DNA of 64,000 nt from contig OY723239.1 in NCBI GenBank assembly GCA_963210315.1, positions 2,203,501 through 2,267,500 on the forward strand, read 5' to 3'. Numbering within the stretch: the stretch's first letter is position 1; each line of letters opens with the position of its first letter. Source of the stretch: Rhynchopus euleeides (taxonomy: Eukaryota; Euglenozoa; Diplonemea; Diplonemida; Diplonemidae). The position numbers and the translations under genes are program-made. The notes under the pieces are model-generated. The model searched no databases and was not told the DNA's origin. It saw nothing but the letters and a program-made list of their open reading frames with translations. Of this stretch, positions 20,027 through 29,610 are shown piece by piece.

Positions 20027-21641
20027 CACGTTTCACGGACGGAAGCTTGACAGCTCGACCACAGAAATGACCCCACTACGATCCGCACAGATTCCAAATA
20101 GTCAAAGAGGGTCTTCGCTGGTCGCTATTCTTCGTCAGTCTTCGTCAGTTTTCACCTATTTCAACAGGAAATGCACCAAAATGCACTGACGATCGCCCCG
20201 TAGCGAAGACCCCCAAAAGAACGGGGTTTTGCAACACCCGAGTAGGGGGCCCCACTGGGTGGGCACGTGGTGTGCCTCACGCAGCAGTCAGAAGAGTGAC
20301 TTTCTGAAAACCAGACGGCCCGAGGGATTTGGGATAAATTGACCTCGCCACGATTGGCACATCTAGGCCCCGTCTGCACCCCCCTGGCGTTACTTGGTGG
20401 GAGCTACGGGGCACCTCTAGACTGTCCAGGCAGGAAGCTGCCGCAACAGGGATAGCGGGTGGAGGGGGAGAGGGCAGCTACCTGTGTGTTACTTCTGTGG
20501 CCACATGCAATCAAGGAGGGAAGGGGTCACAGGAGGGGGCTGTATTCGACTTGGGTGTGTGACGCGGTGCCTGCTGTGGCAGGGTCTCAGCATTCTCATG
20601 GTGCCCCATCATTCTTCAGAGTCCCGGGGTGTGCGTCTCAGCAACGTCCACTCTCCCCTTTATCAATTCGACCGGTGGGCCCTGCCACGCAGACGGCTTT
20701 GACTCCCACAGCGTCTCTACTCTCCCATTCTGCCGTGTTGAGTTGCCTGTGTTGTGAGTGGTTCCGTCTTCTGCTGCGTCAGCCATCCACAGATCAGCAG
20801 GTGACACAGTGAAGCACAATGGCGATGGGTTGGTACGAACGCGTCATCTCGATGGACGGGAAGCTGCAGGGCAAGGCACGCAGCGACAGAAGGCTGCTGT
20901 TCCTCATGAGCTGTACGCTCGCTTTGGTGCAGAGTGCGACGATATTTATGACAACGCTGTGGCCGCAAGCAACGATTGCCGTCGTCATGCATATCGTGTG
21001 CCAGCTTGTAATGATCGCCCTGTGTGTGTGCGGGGTGCACCTGACACACAACATCGTGCGTGCATACGTCATGATGATAGGCCTCGTCATCATCTCGACG
21101 GATATCAGCTTCCGGAGTATCAGCAACCAGCCCGTCTGGCCGACCTTTGTGCTTCTCGCAGACCTGTCACTGGTAGTCGGTCTCGGCAGTCGCTTTGCCA
21201 CATGGTTGACAGGGGTCGCTGCCCTGTGGATCATCATCAGCGTGTTGGAGACCGTCCTGCGCTTCGGGTTGTTCGACCTGCCTGGCTCAGCACCCGACTG
21301 GCAGAGGTGGGTACGCATTCAAGAGGCGGCTGATTGCACAGACCCACCGTGTCCGATTGTCCCAGTAAGGGGAATCTTCGAGATGCAGGTGTCTCTAGTC
21401 GTGCTGCTGATCGACTTTGCCGCCACACGCGGGTTCGCAGACGCTGTTGAGAAGGAGAAGGCAGCGATGGGACGGACCATCGAGACTGTGGAGGCGATTG
21501 CACAACTTCTGGCGGGCTACGACGTCGACACCGTGGCGGAGATGCTGCAGGAGGCGGAGGCGGAGGGGCGGCTGCCTGCAGCGATGCACGAGGCCCTTCA
21601 CAGGCTGGAGCAGAACCTGCGTGCGTACCGCCTCTACCTCC
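20027..21641 (+). repeat. Segmental duplication, copy 1 (partner about 37657-39148)
   Basis: The sequence from CGTTTCACGGAC through the cyclase promoter region and the first 270 or so codons is nearly identical to 37657-39148. The main difference is the MITE at 20107-20214, which is absent from the partner. Confidence 0.9.
20107..20214. mobile_element. MITE family 2, copy 2, with an empty-site control
   Basis: GAGGGTCTTCGCTGG at the left end and TAGCGAAGACCCCC at the right. The duplicated segment at 37726 reads straight through (AGTCAAAAGAACGG). Here AAA is retained on the left (20104-20106) and AAAA on the right, so the target duplication is 3 bp (AAA). Confidence 0.85.
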
Positions 21642-22936
21642 CTGCCGTGCTGCTGGAGGAGCAGCAGCACTCGCCTGACGGTGCTGGGCAGCACTGTGTG
21701 CCACCTGCTGCCGCACCTGGTGCGAAGAGCGAGCGTGCGGCAATCGTGTTCACCGACATCCGTGCGTCCACATCGATCTGGGAGGCGGCACCTGAGGCGA
21801 TGAAGAAGGCGATGGCGGTTCACAACACGGTGATGCGATCTGCACTGTCTGCGTGGGGCGGGTACGAGGTGAAGACAATCGGGGACGCCTTCATGGTTGC
21901 GTTCGAGGATACACATGCGGGTGTGTGCTTCGGGCTTGAGGTGCAGGAGAATCTGCTTGCGGCGGAGTGGCCTGCTGCGCTGCTGGAGGTCGGGATCTGC
22001 AGCCCGACAGAGCTGTGGGGCGGGCTGACGGTGCGTGTCGGTGTGAACGAGGGACCTGTGACGCTGGAGACGAACACGCTGACCGGGCGTGTGGACTACT
22101 TCGGACACACAGTGAACGTGGCTGCACGCCTCGAGTCTGTGTGTGTGCCTGGTGCAGTTGCGGTGCCTGCCGAGCTGTGGACGAGTGTGCGTGGGGTGTC
22201 CGGGTGTGTCGGTGCATATACAAGCAACGCGGTGCCCACCGACCTGAAGGGTGTGAGCGAGCCTGTGCCTGTGTGCAGCGTGCGGCCTGCCTCCCTGCAT
22301 GGCCGTGAGCGCCACCTTCTGCAGGCAGCTGTCCCGCCCCGCCCACTGTGCCGGCGCGACTCGCGTGGGTCACAGATGAGCGACACAGTGCCGATAATGT
22401 GCAACACGGCACGATGTGACGCAACAGTCGCTTCAACCACACTCATCAGCGTGTCTCTGGGCGAGATCGACAACGCACTGTCGGGTGTGGTGCCACTGTT
22501 GGAACAGAGTGGCGGTGTGCTGCTGTCGCTGCTCGGCAACAACTTCTTCATCGGGTGGAACGTCGGGAAGCAGAGGGCGGCACACGCAGAGAGCGCACTG
22601 CGGTTTGCACAACGCGTGCTGCAGCACGGTGGTGGGCAGATGGTGGCAACGCTTGGCATCGCGAGCGGGACTGTCGAGCACGGAGACGTGGGGACGGTGC
22701 GGCAGCGCTTCGTGACTGCGTCAGGCGGTGCTGTGGAGGCGAGCCTTGCGCTGTCGCGTCTGGCGCTGTCGATGCACATGCGGTGCCTGTACACGGCGGA
22801 GGCACCACCGGGTGCTGTGCGCGAGATGCTGCTTCCAACCACAGCACGTGTGCCACAACACGCCGGCCCTGACGGCGTTGTCTACGAGGTGGAGGACAGC
22901 GCGTGTCTCGTGGAGGCCACACACGCAGAGACGTAG
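20819..22936 (+). CDS. Membrane adenylate cyclase with degenerate second cyclase-like domain, copy 1
   Basis: A 705-residue intronless protein; the ATG at 20819 follows GCAGGTGACACAGTGAAGCACA, which is kept in all three paralogues and offers an AG trans-splice acceptor. Hydrophobic segments at about 24-47, 50-74, 78-97, 106-150 and 186-203 make a multi-span membrane module. A helical linker (205-280) leads to a class III cyclase domain (305-460). All catalytic positions are present: metal-binding D313 (FTDI) and D356 (GDAF), base-selecting K352 and D426, transition-state N433 and R437 (VNVAARLE). The Lys/Asp pair predicts ATP to cAMP. Residues 540-660 look like a second cyclase fold (LLGNNFFIGW, LGIASGTVEHGDVG, GGAVEASLALSRLA) without the metal or Arg residues, probably a regulatory pseudo-domain. 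The catalytic part resembles kinetoplastid receptor cyclases. The membrane part differs from their single-span layout. Confidence 0.9.
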   Translation: MAMGWYERVISMDGKLQGKARSDRRLLFLMSCTLALVQSATIFMTTLWPQATIAVVMHIVCQLVMIALCVCGVHLTHNIVRAYVMMIGLVIISTDISFRSISNQPVWPTFVLLADLSLVVGLGSRFATWLTGVAALWIIISVLETVLRFGLFDLPGSAPDWQRWVRIQEAADCTDPPCPIVPVRGIFEMQVSLVVLLIDFAATRGFADAVEKEKAAMGRTIETVEAIAQLLAGYDVDTVAEMLQEAEAEGRLPAAMHEALHRLEQNLRAYRLYLPAVLLEEQQHSPDGAGQHCVPPAAAPGAKSERAAIVFTDIRASTSIWEAAPEAMKKAMAVHNTVMRSALSAWGGYEVKTIGDAFMVAFEDTHAGVCFGLEVQENLLAAEWPAALLEVGICSPTELWGGLTVRVGVNEGPVTLETNTLTGRVDYFGHTVNVAARLESVCVPGAVAVPAELWTSVRGVSGCVGAYTSNAVPTDLKGVSEPVPVCSVRPASLHGRERHLLQAAVPPRPLCRRDSRGSQMSDTVPIMCNTARCDATVASTTLISVSLGEIDNALSGVVPLLEQSGGVLLSLLGNNFFIGWNVGKQRAAHAESALRFAQRVLQHGGGQMVATLGIASGTVEHGDVGTVRQRFVTASGGAVEASLALSRLALSMHMRCLYTAEAPPGAVREMLLPTTARVPQHAGPDGVVYEVEDSACLVEATHAET

Positions 22937-23769
22937 CGCCCGCAAGGACGCACTGTCTCACGATGCGACCGACTGCATCGCCAGATGCGGACTAGCTTTA
23001 AGCGCCCCCTGTGTCGCCGAGCCGTCCAACTGTGACATCGGGCGGTGCGGTGACAACATTAATGATGCGAAAAAGTGCAGTACTGCTTCCGACGACCCTG
23101 CTTCCTTTTTGTGTGTCAAGCTCTCTCGTCCTCACATGTGCTCCACACCCACATCAAAGCAGCAGGCTGTAGGGTGGTGGAAACGCCTACTCATCGCTAA
23201 GGAAGAATGTATCACGGTTGCTACGCTTTTCAGCCGTAGTGGCCACTTCACTTCACCATGCGAATGGACTGCACTCCTGGGTTTCCCTCCCTGGTCATCC
23301 CTGTCCGCGTGAGGCATCGGAACAGCGCGCAAGGAAGTGGGCATCGACCTGCTCAAAATGGTGACGTGTTCTCATGGGGGCCTTCGCTCTGGAGTAACCT
23401 AACAGGGGAGGTGAAGAGGGCACGGGTCTTAGCCTGATGACACACTGCAACCTCAAGGTGACTGGCGACACCTCTCCCACAGTCTGCGGCGACTCTGCCG
23501 TGGCGACAAGGCTTCCTGTCATGGGAGATCGCTGCGTGGATCAACGTGGCACCACCCGTGTGCTCGGCAGGTTGTTTCGGCACCTGTTTTCTCCGTGTCA
23601 TGCTTTTCGTGAGCGTGTCAGGGATGTTGGCACACGCTGGGGAGGGTTCACATGATGACATAACATATATCAGAAGCACACACCCACGTGGCGCTGTCCT
23701 TGGCAGGACTTTGAAAGTGCCGCCTTGATATCCTTGTTGGATAGAACCCTCATATCACACCCTCAATCA
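22937..23769. other. Cyclase 3' flank and dispersed repeats, no gene recognised
   Basis: TCACATGTGCTCCACACCC at about 23134 recurs inverted at about 37530. GGGGGCCTTCGCTCTGGAGT at about 23375 resembles a MITE family 1 end without its partner. No supportable frame. Confidence 0.5.
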
Positions 23770-23975
23770 GCTGACGCTCTGGAGTGCAGAACAGTGAGCC
23801 GCCTCACAGAATATGCGACCAACTGACCCACACAACATAGCGTATCAGTTCTCGTGCGTTCGTCTCTCGTGGGCTTTCTGTACGATGTGGGTCCACTAAT
23901 CCAACACAGCAAACGCTCTGGAGTGCAGAACAGTGAGCCCCCTCACAAAATATGCGACAAACTGACTCACTTTGA
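23770..23975 (+). repeat. Direct duplication of about 60 bp
   Basis: ACGCTCTGGAGTGCAGAACA through ATATGCGAC..AACTGAC occurs at about 23773-23830 and again at 23911-23970, roughly 138 bases apart. Confidence 0.75.
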
Positions 23976-24122
23976 CACAGAGTGAAGGCCCCCCATGCCT
24001 TGCGTTCGTCAGTCTCCCCCTTTTGACGTGTTCCCCCCGCTGTGGTGTGCTGGCGAACTGCGTCTCCACCCCGTGAGCCGGTGTTGTGAGTGAGTCAACG
24101 TGTTGGATATTTATACTCCAAA

Positions 24123-24229
24123 GAGGGCCCTCGCTTCCAGCCACAGCTCGCCAGGCAGTGAGGGGAAGTGGGGGCTGTTGCTCGCCCCTTCTCACTTTCT
24201 CACCCAGTCACATCTGGTAGCGAGGGCCC
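24123..24229. mobile_element. MITE family 1, copy 2, 3-bp duplication AAA
   Basis: GAGGGCCCTCGCTTCCAG at the left and CTGGTAGCGAGGGCCC at the right. AAA is present at 24120-24122 and 24230-24232. Confidence 0.8.
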
Positions 24230-24801
24230 AAAGCTTGTAAGATCTGCAGGAATTTTACCCCAGTGTTGTATAGTTATAGTATCCTTCACATGGAGGAGTG
24301 CTTCCGCACGGCTCCTTTCCATTGTCTTTTCTTTTGCTCACAGGTGTGTTTCAGGGATAGTGGGTGACTTTCCAAATTCTGCAAAAAAGCCGGTTTTTGC
24401 CGGTTTTCCCGTTTTTCGTTTTTGGCGCCGCTTTGGCGTTTCCTGTCCATGTATGGGTGAGCGGGGCACCTGCCCGCATCCCGACGAACGTTCCTCTTTT
24501 AACGAACAAGCTGATATGCAAATGTAATGACTGAAAACATCACTGCGGTCACATACATAAACCTGGCTACAATGATGACACCAGTTACGCACATTTCCAC
24601 AGATGAGTGCCTTGACGTTTGATCATGAGAACCAAAGAACGTTTTTGCATACCATCACAGCCTAATTGCCCACACAGTACAACAACACAACAGAGGCCAG
24701 AAAAAGCACTGGATTTCAGACACAACCTGCATAACGAGTGCAGGGTGATCATTCTTGTGCTCCCTTCAAATTCGATTTCACTACTCCCCCCCCCCCCCCC
24801 C
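24230..24801. other. No gene recognised; ends in a C(18) tract
   Basis: Moderately AT-rich sequence with short frames on both strands. The run of C at 24786-24801 abuts the left end of the TIR element at 24802. Confidence 0.4.
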
Positions 24802-25184
24802 TAGGGCGGGTCGAAAGCCTGTCCCAAAGTGGTGCTTTTCGACATAGCAGCCGCGGCCCTCTATTTGACCTTCTGACCCCCCAGAACCCACCATACCCCG
24901 GTTTTTGGGCCCAATGAGTCCGATTTTCGGGTTCCCGAGCCCCGGAAAGTCGAATTTTGATGATGTCAAAATTTTGTCCCCTATACTGCACCTCAGGGTC
25001 ACGTACAGGTTTACCAGTACACTGTCAGTCCATGTGCACGCCCACTTCCTCGACCTCCTCCACCCCTTCCTCCCCTGCATCATTAAGAACCTCCATAGGT
25101 GCCAATACCGCATCTTTTGACCCTCTTCTCACTCCAGCGTCGCACCAAAATACCGAACGCGGGCAGCCACTATCTCCTTCCCGT

Positions 25185-25275
25185 TTCTGCTTCTGTATAC
25201 ACTGCCAGATCGTGCAAAGATGCATACTGATGCATAGCGGGAACTGTCATCAACTTTCACAGTGTGCGGAACTTG
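25185..25275 (+). pseudogene. Zinc-finger-like remnant
   Basis: FCIHCQIVQRCILMHSGNC followed by HQLSQC fits a C-x2-C...H-x4-C finger of the same general kind as at 15050 and 19360. It sits in a longer frame (from about 25010) with Ser/Thr/Pro-rich sequence and no good ATG context. Confidence 0.25.
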
Positions 25276-25661
25276 GCTGCAAGGGACAGGCGGCACAACT
25301 GGCCACTACTCCGACACTGAGATGCTGGTCTGGCCAACGAACTCTTTGTAAGTTGAAAGGTCTCCTCCGTCGGGAGGGGGGTTTGCGAACCAACCCTCAC
25401 GACTTGCTCATGGCTTGCTGAGCAAGGCGTGCAGGAGCAATGACTCTGATTATTCAGGACGTGCATTCGAAGCGCGCACTTCTTCTGTGTCATCGTTGTT
25501 GCGGGAGTTGCACTGTGTGCTTCCTCGACCCCCTTCCTCGTCTCATCGTATGGAGGATGCTTGACTGTCCCAAGCATATCCTTTGCAGCTTCTTTAACCA
25601 GCTCTGCGCACTCGTCGTTCCATAAGGCGCGTGCTGCACTGCAGCATAAATACCCGGACAC
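25257..25661 (-). CDS. Unrecognised frame in the 200-bp-TIR element
   Basis: About 134 codons. The stretch WNDECAELVKEAAKDMLG and the Thr/Lys-rich region after it look protein-like, and several Cys/His follow (QSHCSCTPC). No domain is recognised. It overlaps the zinc-finger-like frame on the other strand, so at most one is real. Confidence 0.25.
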   Translation of the reverse strand: MSGYLCCSAARALWNDECAELVKEAAKDMLGTVKHPPYDETRKGVEEAHSATPATTMTQKKCALRMHVLNNQSHCSCTPCSASHEQVVRVGSQTPLPTEETFQLTKSSLARPASQCRSSGQLCRLSLAAKFRTL

Positions 25662-26339
25662 TGTTCTGAGACCAGGGTCACAGGACCCTGGTCTTGAGCG
25701 CCCGGAAGTGACCCTTGATGACTAGATAGGGCGCACCTCTGTGCTGCAGCTGCGTACTCGCTGCGCTATTCACCTCGTTGACTGTCTGCATCCACAGGAG
25801 AAATGTTTCTCAGATAACAGCAGCAGTGGCAAGGTGTACCTGCCTTGTAAAAGAGAATCACCATTAGTGCATCACTGTCGGGTATGACGGCGTCCTCCCT
25901 GTTCCTGGCAGCTCCGAGTTCTGCCTTCCAGTGCAGCAGGCCGCCCAACGACTGTGTCAGATGGCAGTATTCGCTGCCATCTTCTCTCACTGCCCAAAGC
26001 ATTGAGATACGACGTTATTTGTCGCGCGGATGAGCGGGTGCATCAGAAAATCACAGCCGCAGCATGGCGTGCGCTCGGACGTCCCAGGATGATAATGATT
26101 TTCTATCTGCCCGTGGCAGGCGTACGTGCCATGACCCTGAGGTGCAGTATAGGGGACAAAATTTTGACATCATCAAAATTCGACTTTCCGGGGCTCGGGA
26201 ACCCGAAAATCGGACTCATTGGGCCCAAAAACCGGGGTATGGTGGGTTCTGGGGGGTCAGAAGGTCAAATAGAGGGCCGCGGCTGCTATGTCGAAAAGCA
26301 CCACTTTGGGACAAAAAACGGGGCTTTCGACCCCCCCTA

Positions 26340-26575
26340 CCCCCCCCCCCCCCCCCCCAGAACGGAAAACTGCGAGGGACGACAGCCCCGCTGTGGCGCC
26401 GCAGCGCCTGAAGTGGCCCGACATACAGGGGGCCGGGAGGGCAACCAACCGGCCCCAGTATAAGCGCCTCACAGAGGACTGAATCTCGCCTGTGTTGACC
26501 CTCCGAAGCGGGACCGCCAAGGAGGAAAGACCCCTAAACAAAGCAAGAAAAACGAAACAAAACAAAAACTGACAA
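26340..26575 (+). mobile_element. 5'-truncated LINE copy (3' UTR fragment)
   Basis: After a C tract, 26368-26500 aligns with 35884-36010 of the full-length LINE (ACTGCGAGGG, CCTCACAGAGGACTGA, CTCGCCTGT). It ends in an A/C-rich tail (AAACGAAACAAAACAAAAAC) like the full-length copy. Only the 3' end is present, as expected from abortive reverse transcription. Confidence 0.75.
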
Positions 26576-27007
26576 CACAGGTCGCTTAAAAAAAAGGATC
26601 GCCGGGTTGGTGTTACCGAAATAGGGGCAAATTCGCACGAACGGGGCACGAAATATCAGGGTGGGTCCAATTTTTCTCTTTTTCCCCCCTTTTTTTTCTT
26701 GATGGGATTTTACACGTTTTGCCTGTGTTTTTTCAGGAACCACTCGAATTTCGCGTGAATTTTGGGCATGTATAGGCCTGGATCGGCCTATACATGCACG
26801 CATTGGCCCGTTCTCGCCTGTTTAGGTCGGCTGGAGGACGTTGGAGGAGTGGCATCTCGCTGAGGGTTTCCCTTTGGTATTGGGCGGCCAGGAGGGGAGG
26901 GACCCAATATGAGAGTAAAATAGGTGGGCAGAGCAACCTAGTGGTCGAGGTTTCCGGGATCACCGCCACGCAGCGCTGCGTGATCCATGAATGATCTGCC
27001 CGTGGGC
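26576..27007. other. No gene recognised
   Basis: CACGAACGGGGCACGAAATA at about 26636 is shared with 29783-29806. 'ggcctatacatgcacg' near 26787 forms a short palindrome with the preceding sequence. Nothing else supportable. Confidence 0.4.
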
Positions 27008-27308
27008 ATGACTGCACAGCTTGTGCAAACGACCCTCTCTCACGGAGGAGGGCTACCTCCAGCTGCGGTCTACCGGTTGCTGGGGGCGGACGACCCTGGG
27101 CGTCAGAGGTTAGGGAGGTCGACAAGGAGGTGATCCCGTTCCTGTGGGAGGACGGCGTGGTGCAGTGCACCGAGCTGCCGAGCCCGTGGTCGCGGAAGGA
27201 GCTAGCGGCGCTGGTGGGGAGGAGCTAGAGGCGCTGCTCCACGACCTGGGGCCGGCGACCAGGAGCCAGAGCGACGAGCGCCGCATGGGGCACGTGACGT
27301 TGCAATGA
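27008..27308 (+). pseudogene. Small decayed gene, two frameshifts
   Basis: An ATG at 27008 opens MTAQLVQTTLSHGGGLPPAA. Near 27100 the sensible frame shifts to one encoding EVDKEVIPFLWEDGVVQCTE. Near 27222 it shifts again to EELEALLHDLGPATRSQSDE, ending in TGA at 27306. Three consecutive frames with protein-like composition joined by single-base indels suggest a gene of about 100 codons that has decayed, or sequencing indels. No family is recognised. Confidence 0.4.
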
Positions 27309-28690
27309 AAGGAGGGAAGCGCCCTCAGGAGTACTGCCTCCTGGTGGTCCACCGACGGACAAGCTCAAGCGAATCTAAAGAGTAGTTGTCCATATCCAGC
27401 CCGGCATTGAGTGTTCTGGGGTGTGTTCGTTGCCACTGTGTGGCAACGGCTCCTGGAACGGGGAAAAAGGGGGCCGAAAAAAACGGGGCCCAAGGAGGAT
27501 GTATAACAAACTGTAAATTTTGTAAAATTTTGTAAAAAATGGAGGGATTTTTTTGGAAAAATGGCTAAAAAAAGAGTGTGGGGAGTTGGGTCCAGTTTAG
27601 CAAAGTCCGTGTATTTGGACGCGGCCCCTCAGATAAGGAAGCCGCGTCTCAGGTGCGATATGGGGTGTTGGAGAATTTCAGGGTTCGGCCCGAAATTCCC
27701 GTTCGAACCGCTCTCCCAGGTCCTACTCAAAACTGTGCTGGGCTCTCGGAGACGGGAGCTCGAAAGTGGGAAGACCAAGCCAATTGCTTGTCCGTGCGAG
27801 GATCACTCCTCGACACTGTGTGGAAGCCCTGCAGGGCACATCCATGAGACGGACATCATAACAGGAGCGACAGAAGAACATGAGGCCACGAGTAAGCTGG
27901 CCGTGTATCGCAAAGATTTCGACAACATAGCATGGCCGAGAGGAACGTTCTTCCCGTTCCCATTTAGGGTACGGTACACCTGAGGACAGCAAAAGACGGT
28001 CACCTTGCAGGTGGGGCAACACCTGCATGAACGCAGATAAAATTGCAGCATACGTTCCCTGCATCAGGAGCCGGTTGTCAAGCCTCAGGTGTTGCAGTTG
28101 TAGGGCTCCGAATAACACCCAGTTCCATCGGACCGTAACGAGTATCTTGGCATCGACGAGCCACAGACTGTGACACTTGACAGTCGGGATCGCGTCCGAC
28201 ACCTTGTAGGCAATGCCACGCCGATGGAAGGCCCCCCAAGCCCTTGGGGGGGCCGGGGTCTCAGACGCTGGGAGGCACTCCAGAGTGGCGTGTGACCTCC
28301 GACCGGCGCGGACTGCGCTACAACACCGCAACCGAGTGCACCTGCAACTACATTTGGATGCGAGACACAGCATCTCCTGAGATGCTCGGCGGTGAGAGTG
28401 GGTCTCTGTGTACCTCGGGAAAGAATGAGGTAGGCACTCGGAGATGGAGCCGAGAGGGGCGGACGGGGGTTCTTTCAGGCAGGGCCGGAACAGCGAGCAG
28501 AACTCGTGCAACCCCAGAACATTAGACGCTGTGACGGAGCAACAGGAGAAAACCACAAAAACAGGGAGTCCTGACGACAGACAGGCACGAAACTGGAAAA
28601 GCAAACAAACAGACAGCCGTAAACAAGTCGAAGTGAAACGGTTGTACAAAGGGCTCGGCTTTACCGACGTCCTTGGTACAGAGTGAAACG
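27309..28690. other. No gene supported; long minus frame without a domain
   Basis: A minus-strand frame of 357 codons (27723-28796) crosses this region but reads into the hairpin repeat at 28691 and has a Ser/Arg/Cys composition typical of an antisense or chance frame. The 39-bp repeat shared with 13823 lies at 27566-27606. Confidence 0.4.
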
Positions 28691-28737
28691 ACGACGCCGC
28701 CGAAGGCGGCAAAACCGCCGCCCGAAGGGCGGCGGAA
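28691..28737. repeat. Paired GCCGCCGAAGGCGGC-type hairpins
   Basis: Two adjacent perfect stem-loops, GCCGCCGAAGGCGGC and CGCCGCCCGAAGGGCGGCG, precede an A/T-rich stretch resembling that after the hairpins at 15570-15628. Confidence 0.8.
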
Positions 28738-28943
28738 AAATTTTTGGGGTGTTTTTGGGTGAAAATCCGGGCAACCCGGGCCCTTTGGGACCACATAGGC
28801 CAGGAAAGGCCAAAATTTTCGACTTTTTTCGGAATTTTTTTGATTTTTCACAGTGTGGCAGTCCGCAGACACAGATTTTCGGGTCAGAAAAAAAATTTTT
28901 TTTCGACCCAAAAATTTCGGATTTTTTTCCGGAGGGTGTATGC

Positions 28944-29610
28944 CAGGGCGTTCGCTATCGCCCACCGATCCCGTGTGGGGTGGGCGAAGTTTTATTTAGG
29001 GATTTGGGAATTCGGGTAAATTTTTTATCCGTCGGGAGGCGCCCCTCGGGGGCGCTTCGCGCCCCCTCGAGAGGTACACATTGGCTACCTCTCCTTGAGA
29101 GGGCAGATCACTGCACTTCTGGCAAGGCTGTTAGTACCTCCGAAGGCACTAATAGCCTTGCTTATGAGCGAAACGCCCCGTGGATTGGCAGGGACCGCAG
29201 TGCCACACACACAGTTAAGCTGCCAGGGGGGTCTGGGGGGCGGAGCCCCCCAGCCGCCGGAGGCCACGGTAGTGAACATCTGTTCATTGCGGATGGATAG
29301 ATTCATGCAACTTGAAAGGACTTGGGCGCCAGACATACGCCACAGGGGGGTCTGGGCGGAGCAATACATCGTACTTTGGGGAAGGTCGTTGTGGTCTCCT
29401 TCTGACACTTCCTTCTTCGAGCATTCCCCATCCCCTGAGCCTCGTGATCCCGTGGGCTCTTATCACCCACCCCCCTTCGGGGGGTGGGGGCCGAGCCCAG
29501 AATTTTTTTATCCAACTTCGCCCCCTTGGGCGAAGTTGGGGCGAAGTAAATTCGAACATTTATTTATTTAGGCGAAGTTGGCCCAACTTCGCCCAGTAGC
29601 GAACGCCCTG
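28944..29610. mobile_element. Second hAT-like non-autonomous element (667 bp)
   Basis: The termini are CAGGGCGTTCGCTA (28944-28957) and TAGCGAACGCCCTG (29597-29610), a perfect 14-bp TIR. The flanks are GTGTATGC (28936-28943) and GTGTATGG (29611-29618), an 8-bp duplication with one mismatch. CAGGG ends and an 8-bp duplication indicate hAT. The interior has GGCGAAGTT/AACTTCGCC inverted repeats, a GGGGGCGCTTCGCGCCCCC stem at about 29048 and one hairpin repeat (29224-29285). There is no coding capacity. Confidence 0.75.
29224..29350 (-). repeat. Hairpin repeat family, copy 2 (reverse)
   Basis: GGGGGGCGGAGCCCCCC with CCGGAGGCCACGGTAGTGAA is the reverse of the unit at 14410. 'gccagacatacgccacaggg' at about 29330 matches the segment that follows the unit at 36510 and 63655. 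Confidence 0.8.

Larger units (their letters stand above)
24802..26339. mobile_element. TIR element with about 200-bp inverted arms
   Basis: The left arm 24802-25002 (starting TAGGGCGGGTCGAAAGCC) is the reverse complement of the right arm 26131-26339, with a small indel near GTTTTTTGTCCC. Both outer borders abut poly-C tracts. The interior is about 1.1 kb. Part of it (25690-25810) is an inverted copy of 5135-5245 within the hAT-like element. One minus-strand frame (25257-25661) and a plus-strand zinc-finger-like stretch (25185-25270) are inside. No catalytic domain is seen, so it is probably non-autonomous. Confidence 0.8.

Noticed and set aside
20794-22961. Long minus-strand frames opposite the cyclase genes (for example 21395-22315)
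   Set aside because: Antisense shadows of a high-GC coding region with strong codon bias; His/Arg/Ala-rich without domains. The same holds at 45985-47996.
27723-28796. 357-codon minus frame
   Set aside because: No domain, Ser/Arg/Cys-rich chance-like composition, and its N-terminus reads through a hairpin repeat.
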